64,000 bases of DNA. It comes from Bacteroidota bacterium (GTDB lineage: Bacteria > Bacteroidota > Bacteroidia > Chitinophagales > Saprospiraceae). Made by a program: the position numbers and the translations under genes. The stretch spans positions 1-64,000 of the forward strand of contig CAUJDW010000149.1 of NCBI GenBank assembly GCA_963169455.1, read 5' to 3'. Positions 42,301 to 49,064 of this stretch are shown here, piece by piece (position 1 is the stretch's first letter; each line of letters begins with the position of its first letter). A model generated the notes under the pieces. That model was not told the origin of the DNA. It saw only the letters and a program-made list of their open reading frames with translations, and did not search any database.

Positions 42301-43981
42301 CTGGACAGGCACAGACCCTGCCTTTAATTCAACACAGGCCGCTTCCATTTCGGTAATGCCGCAGTCGGTAGCCACCTACTACGCCCAGGTGGCCGTGCCC
42401 GGCTGTTTCAAAATCGATTCCATAGTGGTGCTGGTGGACTCCCTGCCTTCCAATATGGAGATCATGCCGGCGGATACGACGGTTTGCCAGGGCGAATTAG
42501 TTTTGCTGGCCTCTCCGATCTACGACCCGGCCGACTTTCCGGAAATCAACTTCCAGTGGATCGAGGGCCTTGGCTTCCAGACTCCCGATACTTTGTATAA
42601 TATGGTCATTACCGGGCAGGATACCAGCAGGTATGCCCGCTTTGCCAGCAGCGGAGTGTGTATTGATACCAGTTTCGCTCAGGTTAATGTCATCAGGACG
42701 GATCAGATTTCGATTGTCCCGCAGGATACTCTGGTTTGCGCCGGGCAGCCTGTTCAGCTGGATTTGATGCTCAGTTTTGAGCCCACTGAAATCGAATGGA
42801 TGAGCGACCCGCAGGGCCAGATGAGTTGCACGGATTGTGAAGACCCTGTGGTGACGCCTCTTGCCAACACTTTGTATACGGTTCAGGCCAAGGTCGAGAA
42901 CTGCCCTGCCAGCGCCGTGGCCATCGTGCGGGTGGCGCAGCCGCCGACTTTGGGAGTCGTGCCATTCCTGCAGGTTTGCCTCGGCGAATCGGTTAGCCTG
43001 AACAGCGCCTTTGATCAGCTTTCCCTGTACGAATGGACATCAACGGACCCGAATTTCGGGATCGTCAATGAACCTGCGCCCGTCGTTTCGCCTACGGAAA
43101 ACCAAACCTATACCGTTGTGGCCGATAACGGGATTTGCCCCCCGGTCGAAGCGCAGACTACTGTCGAAGTCATCGGGCTGGTCAACCTCAGCATTACACC
43201 CTCTGCCGACTTCATTTGCTTCGGCGATGAGGTGACGATCACCGCCCAGGCGGAGGGAGGCTCTTCAGGGGACACCTTTACATGGCTTGCCTCCGACGGC
43301 TCCACGTATGGAGGAAGCACCATCACCGTGGCGCCGCCCTCCACGACTACCTATTTTCTCACTTACGTCAGCGGCGCCGGCTGCGAAACCCTGAACGATG
43401 AAGTGACGATAGGCGTCGAGGAAGGTGTGTTCATCGATAGCCTTGTCGTTTCACCCGACACGGTGCCGATGTATTTCCTGGGCGATGTGGTTACCTTCAC
43501 TGCCGGTTACACCTCGACGCTGGAAAACCTGCTGGTCGAATGGTACCGCAACGATTCGCTGATCGCTTCCGGCGTGGATCTTCTGCAGCTGGAAGAGACC
43601 CTGGTTGTGGAGGATAGTGTGCGCTACACAATGCGCATCGAAACCCCGGCGGGCTGTATTTACGAAGAGAGCCGGACGATTTTTGTCAAGAGCCCCGTGG
43701 TGAAGGCTCCCAATGCCTTCACGCCCAACGGTGATGATGTGAACGAAACTTTTGACATCGTTTTCCAGGGCAGAAGGGAGGCGGTCACTATCACTACCTT
43801 CCGGGTTTATAACCGCTGGGGCCAGTTGGTTTATGACAACGATACCCCCGATACGGGCTGGGACGGAAGCTTCAAGGGCAATCCTCAGCCGTCCGATGTG
43901 TATTTCTACGTCATCGGCTACCGGCTGCTGAACGGCTTCGAGCCGGAGCCGCTGAAGGGGGATGTGAGCCTCTTGCGGTAG
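39386..43981 (+). CDS. Large secreted CUB/Ig-like protein with type B (gliding-motility) T9SS domain
   Basis: This 1531-residue protein has a signal peptide (1 to about 19, ending LFA-Q), an N-terminal beta domain (PANDDCGG...), a CUB-like domain (about 185-290, TACFGTLYDSGGPDGDYGN, FDFLRVYAG, FEITWEC), then about eight cysteine-rich Ig-like or PKD-like repeats recognised by CRNEEIQI, CLGESV, CQGELV, CFGDEV and similar. It ends in the gliding-motility-associated C-terminal domain (NAFTPNGDDVNETFD, VYNRWGQLVYDN), used for type IX secretion. It is probably a cell-surface adhesin or structural protein. The frame extends upstream through repeat DNA; ATG 39386 is chosen by the leader. Confidence 0.9.
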   Translation: MRIFLTILSSLFLTASLFAQPANDDCGGLIGLGVLPACPDEVFTNVGATASNIGFGNIPTCFNGGSVARDVWFSFTTNDTLIDISIILQGSDQGPNGPITNPQIALYRGDCSFNNLADLGSCISAPAGENQLQLDVLGLTPNTTYFIRINDYSASATPNSGDFTLCIQEYVPAINIGSQPSTTACFGTLYDSGGPDGDYGNSENHTFTISPADFHQCIEITIVGLMLENGFDFLRVYAGNSTSAPLIASLTGTSTGDTYTIQASSPSVTLQFSSDFSAVGSGFEITWECSPLECDGSSIDNPTIITGLPFNQGGYSTCGAAATFATSPCGSTPFLNGPEYVFAYQTQGGFCAQLQLTNAEAGTGILVLDGPPDDPGTSCLGASPNGTLYGVNFQDPGTYYIVVAQANGCTDFGLSIVEDQCNLDPSLAGALCNPLNGCIDPSGLPSVFNFNQGFQDIQFNPGINDGCWVNTGSAQPNYYWFTIEAQAAGPFGFIVEAANPGEDSDIDFNVWGPFDSQEVCENPQSIINYINNNQPIRSSWAGGADPTGLAQFNTIGEPVTDPYDCNPVPGANGDDFASVINCQPGQVYAVLINDWGNDIESGAISVDWSPSSYDVLAPIPTVIASNDTAICSGESVQLLIQSSIDNITWLKDTTTLSCLDCLDPIASPLESTVYVGVVDAVCYQDTVEVLVQVFDVDAGPDVTVCRNEEIQIVAGSNFLNATYTWTAPAGVSLSCTDCPAPFVLAEQAGAYTLSVTLQGPGCTLTDAMQLTVLPQNAAQYNISDDLQICLGESANVGGAPVAGVSYGWTSNPPGFASNLPNPQVAPDTTTVYYLSASNGQCPVPSLDSVLVVVDTPPLVSISGDTAVCQEEPIILGNTAIEPGVTYTWSGPPSIEDPTDPNTIAFPQGEGTYTLTAVRGACTVTESFEVSITEIAIDILDANMGLAPDTLRICRGETVNLFSSIVPDDSLTLWTGTDPAFNSTQAASISVMPQSVATYYAQVAVPGCFKIDSIVVLVDSLPSNMEIMPADTTVCQGELVLLASPIYDPADFPEINFQWIEGLGFQTPDTLYNMVITGQDTSRYARFASSGVCIDTSFAQVNVIRTDQISIVPQDTLVCAGQPVQLDLMLSFEPTEIEWMSDPQGQMSCTDCEDPVVTPLANTLYTVQAKVENCPASAVAIVRVAQPPTLGVVPFLQVCLGESVSLNSAFDQLSLYEWTSTDPNFGIVNEPAPVVSPTENQTYTVVADNGICPPVEAQTTVEVIGLVNLSITPSADFICFGDEVTITAQAEGGSSGDTFTWLASDGSTYGGSTITVAPPSTTTYFLTYVSGAGCETLNDEVTIGVEEGVFIDSLVVSPDTVPMYFLGDVVTFTAGYTSTLENLLVEWYRNDSLIASGVDLLQLEETLVVEDSVRYTMRIETPAGCIYEESRTIFVKSPVVKAPNAFTPNGDDVNETFDIVFQGRREAVTITTFRVYNRWGQLVYDNDTPDTGWDGSFKGNPQPSDVYFYVIGYRLLNGFEPEPLKGDVSLLR

Positions 43982-43992
43982 GACAGCTAAAT

Positions 43993-44107
43993 AAAGTGGG
44001 AAGTGGGAAGGCGCAATTCGGAAACGTTTTCCCACTTCCGGCTTCCCATCCCGGCCTCCTTGCAGTCGGTACGGGACTCCCTTCGTCCGCTTCCCATTTC
44101 CCACTTT
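43993..44107. repeat. Imperfect inverted repeat between convergent genes
   Basis: The 18-bp arms AAAGTGGGAAGTGGGAAG (43993-44010) and its complement (44090-44107; one mismatch) enclose about 79 bp rich in related CCCACTTCC/CTTCCCA words. It fills the gap between the large secreted gene and xseB, and could end transcription on both strands. Confidence 0.6.
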
Positions 44108-44119
44108 AAAAAGGCTGTC

Positions 44120-44302
44120 CTAGTCCCCGAGTAGCCCTTCCAGTTCCTCTTCTGTTTGCCGCAGTTTCTTTCTGCACTGGGCAATCAGCTCGGCTGCCCG
44201 TTTGACTTTCTCGGAGAGTTCATCCACAGTCAGCTTGTCTTCCTGAAGTTGTGCAACGATCTGTTGCAGTTCTTCCATGGCTTTTTCGTAGTTGATCTTC
44301 AT
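44120..44302 (-). CDS. xseB: Exodeoxyribonuclease VII small subunit
   Basis: This 60-residue protein is the small subunit of exonuclease VII. It has the family pattern NYEKAMEELQQIVAQLQED followed by LTVDELSEKVKRAAELIAQCRKKL and a short acidic end. Several small subunits bind one XseA to form the enzyme that degrades single-stranded DNA from either end. Its start overlaps the stop of xseA by ATGA, so the pair is translationally coupled. Confidence 0.95.
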   Translation of the reverse strand: MKINYEKAMEELQQIVAQLQEDKLTVDELSEKVKRAAELIAQCRKKLRQTEEELEGLLGD

Positions 44303-45525
44303 TTTACCTGGCCTTTTATTTCCCCATCGCTAAAGCGCGCAGTAAAAGTGTCTCCGGTTTTGAGTTCTGTGGAGGAAGCAACGGTTTTTCCTTCTTTGAG
44401 CAAGATACTGAAGCCTCTCTTAAGCGTTGCTTCCGGGCTGGTAATGGCAATGAGTTGCTCCAGTTGATCGAGGCGTTGCTGTTCCGTTTTAGCCCGCACC
44501 CGGCACCATTGCGGTACGGCTTCGGACAATTTATCCAGTTTAAGTTGTTGTTGTTGCAGGCGCTGACGGGGCAAAAACCGCAGGGCTTGTTCCATGCGTT
44601 CCAGCAAAACGGCTTGCTGGCGGAAACGGTGGGCAGCCAGGAGGCTGAGTTGTTGCCCCAGTTGCAAAAGGCCGCCCTCGAACTGCATGTTCCGGCCGAC
44701 GATAAAATCCGCGACGGCTGTCGGCGTTTTCAGTGCCGTATGCACCACCTTGTCGAGCAGCACCTCGTCCACTTCGTGGCCGATGCCGCTGAGGACCGGC
44801 AGCGGCATTTCCGCCACCGTTTTACAGATTTCGTAATCGTCGAAGGCGGCCAGGTCGAGCCGGGCGCCGCCACCGCGGATAATGGCTACGCAATCGAAGC
44901 GCCACCGCTGCCTGGCGATTTTGCTGAGCTGGTGGCTCACCTCTGCAGATACCTGTTCACCCTGCACGGCGGCAGGGTAGAGGAGGCAATCGAACTGATA
45001 GCCATAGGGGTTTTCCCGCAGGTGCTGGAGGAAGTCCTGCAGCCCGGCGGCCCGTTCGGAAGTGATGACGGCAATGCGCTGCAGGGCCAGGGGCAGGTGC
45101 TGCTGCCTGTTTTTGCCGATCAGTTGTTCGGCTTCCAGGCGTTCGAGTATCTTTCGGCGCCGCAGTTCCAGTTGCCCCAGGGTGTAGGCGGGGTCGATGT
45201 CCTGGACGACGAGCTTCAACCCATAGCGTTCGTGGAAATCCACGCTGGCGAGGAGCAGAACTTCGGTTCCTTCCTGCAGCAGTGAATAGAGGGTGCTTCC
45301 GATTTTGCGATGCAGCTGGCGCGCCTGCCGCTGCCATAAAACGGCTTCGGCCCGCGCCACGACTTCGTCGCTGTCGCCGCTTTTCTGGACGAGGCTCAGG
45401 TAATAATGGCCTTTGGATTCCGCCAGTTGGGCGATCTCGCAGCTTATCCACAGGGGGTCCGGCAGGTTGAGCGCCAGCACCCTGCGGATGTATTCGTTCA
45501 GCTCGAAGAGGGTGTGTTTTTCCAC
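44299..45525 (-). CDS. xseA: Exodeoxyribonuclease VII large subunit
   Basis: This 408-residue protein is XseA, the catalytic subunit of exonuclease VII. The N-terminal OB-fold is visible in FELNEYIRRVLALNLPDPLWISCEI, and the catalytic domain in RIAVITSERAAGLQDFL, IIRGGGARLDLAAFDDYEI and SGIGHEVDEVLLDKV, all characteristic. It ends with the XseB-binding coiled region. Length is normal. Together with xseB it forms a two-gene operon. Confidence 0.95.
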   Translation of the reverse strand: MEKHTLFELNEYIRRVLALNLPDPLWISCEIAQLAESKGHYYLSLVQKSGDSDEVVARAEAVLWQRQARQLHRKIGSTLYSLLQEGTEVLLLASVDFHERYGLKLVVQDIDPAYTLGQLELRRRKILERLEAEQLIGKNRQQHLPLALQRIAVITSERAAGLQDFLQHLRENPYGYQFDCLLYPAAVQGEQVSAEVSHQLSKIARQRWRFDCVAIIRGGGARLDLAAFDDYEICKTVAEMPLPVLSGIGHEVDEVLLDKVVHTALKTPTAVADFIVGRNMQFEGGLLQLGQQLSLLAAHRFRQQAVLLERMEQALRFLPRQRLQQQQLKLDKLSEAVPQWCRVRAKTEQQRLDQLEQLIAITSPEATLKRGFSILLKEGKTVASSTELKTGDTFTARFSDGEIKGQVK

Positions 45526-45536
45526 AGGTAGAAGGT

Positions 45537-45630
45537 CGTAAGGTCATAAGGCTTGCCCGGCTCGCAGAGACGGGTCGTAAGGTCGTAAGGCTTGCCCGGC
45601 TCGCAGAGACGGGTCGTAAGGCCGTAAGGC
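45537..45630. repeat. Tandem 39-bp repeat between ftsH and xseA
   Basis: Two full copies (45537-45575 and 45576-45614) and a partial third (45615-45630) of a 39-bp unit fill most of the gap. Both full units contain the same 26-bp GC-rich core found once at 39145-39170. The unit CGTAAGGTCRTAAGG also repeats within itself. Confidence 0.85.
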
Positions 45631-45642
45631 CGGTGTGCTGGC

Positions 45643-47601
45643 TTACTGGCTTACAGGAACCTCCTCTTCCTCTTTAGGGCGTTCTCCGAAGATGGTCTCC
45701 AGGTCTTTTTGGAAGACGACTTCCTTTTGCAATAGCAGGTGGGCCAGGGCTTCCAGCTCGGTGCGGTGGTCCTGAAGTAATTTTTTGGTGCGCTGGTAAG
45801 CGTTTTCCACCAGTTTGCGCACCTCCTCGTCGATTTTTTCGGCGGTTGCTTCGCTGTAGGGCCGGTGGAGGGATTGCTCGTACTGGCCGGTGCTGTCGTA
45901 GAAACTGATGTTGCCCAGTTCCTCATTCAGGCCGTAATAGGCAACCATCATATAGGCTTGTTTGGTGACCTTTTCGAGGTCGTCGAGCGCGCCGGAGGAC
46001 ACCTGGCCGAAGACGACGTCTTCGGCAGCGCGGCCGCCCAGGGCGGCGCAGAGGCGGTCGAGGAACTGGTTTTTGTTGTAGATGACGTTTTCCTGGGGCA
46101 GGTACCAGGCGGCGCCAAGCGAGCGGCCGCGGGGCACGATGGACACTTTGAGCAGGGTGTCGGCGTTTTTCAGGTACCAGCTGGCAGTGGCGTGCCCGGC
46201 CTCGTGGTAGGCGATGACTTTTTTCTCGCCTTCCGAGATTATTTTGCTCTTTTTCTCCAGCCCGGCGATGATGCGGTCGGTGGCATCGTAGAAATCTTTC
46301 ATTTCGATGGCGTTCTTGTCCTGGCGGGCGGCGATGAGCGCCGCTTCGTTGCAGACATTGGCGATGTCGGCGCCGGAGAAGCCCGGAGTCTGGGCGGAGA
46401 GGACTTCGAGGTCGATGTCGTTGCCCAGCTTAAGCCCTTTGGTGTGGACCAGGAAAATGGCTTTTCGCTCCTTGAGGGTGGGCAATTCCAGGTATATCTG
46501 CCTGTCGAAGCGGCCCGGGCGCAGGAGGGCGCGGTCGAGGATGTCGCCGCGGTTGGTGGCGGCCAGGACGATGACGCCGGTGTTGGTGCCGAAGCCGTCC
46601 ATTTCCGTGAGGATCTGGTTCAGGGTATTTTCCCTTTCGTCGTTGGATTGCAGGGAAACGGCCTTGCCACGGGAGCGGCCGATGGCGTCGATCTCGTCGA
46701 TGAAAATGATGCTGGGCGAATTTTGTTTGGCTTTCTGAAACAGGTCCCGTACCCGGGAAGCACCGACGCCGACGAACATCTCCACGAATTCCGAGCCGGA
46801 GATGGAGTAAAAGGGCACGCTGGCTTCGCCGGCCACTGCCCGCGCCAGCAGGGTTTTGCCGGTGCCGGGAGGGCCTACGAGCAATACGCCTTTGGGTATC
46901 TTGGCCCCAAGGCGGGTATAGCGGCTGGGGTTCTTCAGGAAATCCACCACTTCTTTGACTTCGACTTTGACTTCCTCCAGGCCGGCTACGTCGTCGAAGG
47001 TGACGTTGCTCTGCCCTTTTTCAAAGAGCTTGGCCCTGGATTTGCCGAAGTCGAAAATATTGCCGCCGGCGCCCCCGCCGACGCCGCCGCCGCCCATCCG
47101 GCGCAGGATGAACATCCAGATGGCGATGATGATCACCAGAGGGAGCACCCAGGCCAGGATGCTGCCCGTCCAGTTGGTGCGGTTGACGTATTCGACCTCT
47201 ATCCGGTTTTCCGGGGAAATGTCCTGCTGGGCTTCATCCAGCTCTTTTTCAAAGCTTTCTATTGAACCGATGTTGAACTTATAGTGCGGGCCAGCCTCGC
47301 TGGGTTTGATGCTGGCGTAAGGGCCCTGCCCGAGCTTTTCCTTTTTGATATAGATTTCGGCCACTTCCTTGTTGACAACGGTTATTTTGTCCACGTCCTG
47401 GCTGACGAGCATCTCTCTTTTGAAGGAACTCCAGGATATTTCCCTGGCGTTGTTGCTGTTGAAGTAGAAAAAGATCTGCCCTACCATAATAGCGGCCACG
47501 ACCCATAGCAGCCAGGATGGAAAACCCCCGCCCGGCCTACGGCCGCCGCTTGAGCTCTGTTGCTGGTCGCTGTCTTCGTTGTTTTGCCTGAATTCTGCCA
47601 T
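45643..47601 (-). CDS. ftsH: ATP-dependent zinc metalloprotease FtsH
   Basis: This 652-residue membrane-bound AAA protease has two N-terminal transmembrane helices (about 28-48 and 147-168) with a periplasmic domain between, then the AAA domain with Walker A GPPGTGKT (243-250), Walker B IIFIDEID (298-305) and the second region of homology, and the zinc site HEAGH (466-470). It degrades misfolded or regulatory membrane proteins. The C-terminus is acidic. A -7-like element, CAAAATGTA on the minus strand, lies just upstream at 47621-47629. An unknown gene precedes it. Confidence 0.97.
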   Translation of the reverse strand: MAEFRQNNEDSDQQQSSSGGRRPGGGFPSWLLWVVAAIMVGQIFFYFNSNNAREISWSSFKREMLVSQDVDKITVVNKEVAEIYIKKEKLGQGPYASIKPSEAGPHYKFNIGSIESFEKELDEAQQDISPENRIEVEYVNRTNWTGSILAWVLPLVIIIAIWMFILRRMGGGGVGGGAGGNIFDFGKSRAKLFEKGQSNVTFDDVAGLEEVKVEVKEVVDFLKNPSRYTRLGAKIPKGVLLVGPPGTGKTLLARAVAGEASVPFYSISGSEFVEMFVGVGASRVRDLFQKAKQNSPSIIFIDEIDAIGRSRGKAVSLQSNDERENTLNQILTEMDGFGTNTGVIVLAATNRGDILDRALLRPGRFDRQIYLELPTLKERKAIFLVHTKGLKLGNDIDLEVLSAQTPGFSGADIANVCNEAALIAARQDKNAIEMKDFYDATDRIIAGLEKKSKIISEGEKKVIAYHEAGHATASWYLKNADTLLKVSIVPRGRSLGAAWYLPQENVIYNKNQFLDRLCAALGGRAAEDVVFGQVSSGALDDLEKVTKQAYMMVAYYGLNEELGNISFYDSTGQYEQSLHRPYSEATAEKIDEEVRKLVENAYQRTKKLLQDHRTELEALAHLLLQKEVVFQKDLETIFGERPKEEEEVPVSQ

Positions 47602-47663
47602 GCTGTTCTTTCTGCTTATACAAAATGTAAACCCGGCGCCAGTGGGCTAAGTTCAGCCGGAAT

Positions 47664-48020
47664 TCAAACCAGCCCTTCATCCATCTCGTCACAAACCAGG
47701 GGGTAAATGGCCCGGAACAGGCAGGCGGTTTCCCGGACCCGTGCTCTGGCTTCCTCCCGCCTTTTGTAATCTTTATACATGCCGATACCCCCGCCTCCGC
47801 TAAGCCTGCTCCAGATGGAGGGGCTGCTTTCGGATTCGATGGCGGGAATGCGGAAGGCCAGCTCTTTGATCTTCCTGCTGCGGAAATTATCGAGCAGCCA
47901 GGCCCGCAGGCTTTCCGAAAAGCTTTGAAAGCTCGCCAGCGCGGTTTCAAAATCGTCGCTGTGCTGCACGTCCTCGGCCAGTTTCTGGATGGTTTGAAAA
48001 TCCTGGTGAATACTTGGCAT
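47664..48020 (-). CDS. Hypothetical protein, probably cytoplasmic
   Basis: This 118-residue protein begins MPSIHQDFQTIQKLAEDVQ and has no signal peptide or membrane segment. A DNA-bending or binding role is not evident. It contains a glycine-rich patch SRLSGGGGIG and a helical N-terminal half. No family is recognised. It lies between the esterase gene and ftsH on the same strand; a longer in-frame upstream extension has no support. Confidence 0.55.
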   Translation of the reverse strand: MPSIHQDFQTIQKLAEDVQHSDDFETALASFQSFSESLRAWLLDNFRSRKIKELAFRIPAIESESSPSIWSRLSGGGGIGMYKDYKRREEARARVRETACLFRAIYPLVCDEMDEGLV

Positions 48021-48107
48021 GCTTGCTTGTTTCGTAGGGCTGCTGGAGCCTGTAATGCCAGATGCGCCAAACGCATCTGGATGCTTTCGATCAAGATAAG
48101 CTTTTTT

Positions 48108-49013
48108 TTAATTTTCAGGAAATTCCCTTTCTTTAAGCCAGTTCAGCAGGGCATCCCGCGCAGGGCCCTTCCGGAATACCCAGGCGGCCACATCCAGGTG
48201 GGTGCTTCCAGGGAGCGGCAGGAAGCTCGTTTTCGCCCGGTTGTGCGCTTTCATTTTTTCGGCAAAACAAGCTACGTTCTTGAAAGGCGCCATGCCGTCC
48301 TGTTCGCCATGTATGATCAGGGTGGGAATCGCGGTTTGGGCCGTGATATAATTGATAGGGCTGGCTTCCCGGAAGCTGCTTTCACTGCGCCGCCCGGCGA
48401 AGCCGCGGAGTATTGCCGAATCGGGCATTTGTTCCAGGTTCAGGGGGGCGCCCAGGGCAAAGAGGCCCCGCAGCCAGCTATCCGGAATGCCGGCCGGGGG
48501 TTGCAGCGCCGCCAGCGCCGCCAGGTTGCCCCCTGCCGACATACCGCCGATGACGGCCGGGCAGTGGGCCAGCCCATGGCTCTGAACCAGCCTGTATGCC
48601 GTTTCCAGCAGCTGGCCCAGGTCCTGCCGTACGTGCCGGTATCCATAGCGGGGCGCCCGCCGGCAGGAGGGGAGGATCACGGCGTAACCCAGGCTGCCCA
48701 GCAGCCGCGCATGGGCCCGGAATTGGCCGGGCCTGCCAAAACGCCAGCCGCCTCCGTGGAAGTATATGACTATTAAACGGGCCTTCGAAAGCCCGCCCGC
48801 GGGAGGGTGGAACAAAAAATACTGCCGGCTGTGATTGCCGTATGGGATGCGCTGGCCGTTAACGCTCCCGGGCAGGGATAACATCTTCCACCAGAACGAA
48901 GGCAGGCGCCACAACTCGTGCAGGAGGCTTCCGGCAGGGAAAAGCCGCAACCCCAGCAGATAAATGACAAATAAGGCTATTGGAAGAACTAACAGATATT
49001 GCCCGGCTTCCAT
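48108..49013 (-). CDS. Alpha/beta hydrolase (HSL-like esterase)
   Basis: This 301-residue esterase has an N-terminal membrane segment (about 8-22) and the hormone-sensitive-lipase-type HGGGW (86-90). The triad is Ser159 (GMSAGGN), Asp239 (GEQDG) and His272 (GSTHLD). Substrate is unknown. The frame extends 100 codons further upstream over the neighbouring gene, so ATG 49013 is chosen. It is transcribed divergently from the TPR-CHAT gene with only 51 bp between starts, so the two probably share a regulatory region. Confidence 0.85.
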   Translation of the reverse strand: MEAGQYLLVLPIALFVIYLLGLRLFPAGSLLHELWRLPSFWWKMLSLPGSVNGQRIPYGNHSRQYFLFHPPAGGLSKARLIVIYFHGGGWRFGRPGQFRAHARLLGSLGYAVILPSCRRAPRYGYRHVRQDLGQLLETAYRLVQSHGLAHCPAVIGGMSAGGNLAALAALQPPAGIPDSWLRGLFALGAPLNLEQMPDSAILRGFAGRRSESSFREASPINYITAQTAIPTLIIHGEQDGMAPFKNVACFAEKMKAHNRAKTSFLPLPGSTHLDVAAWVFRKGPARDALLNWLKEREFPEN

Positions 49014-49064
49014 GCGGAAATAATTTGTTACTTTCACTTTTTGTTGGTTTGCAATTTCTTCTTT

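Noticed and set aside
45865-47265. 466-codon frame antisense to ftsH
   Set aside because: The minus strand is unambiguous FtsH.
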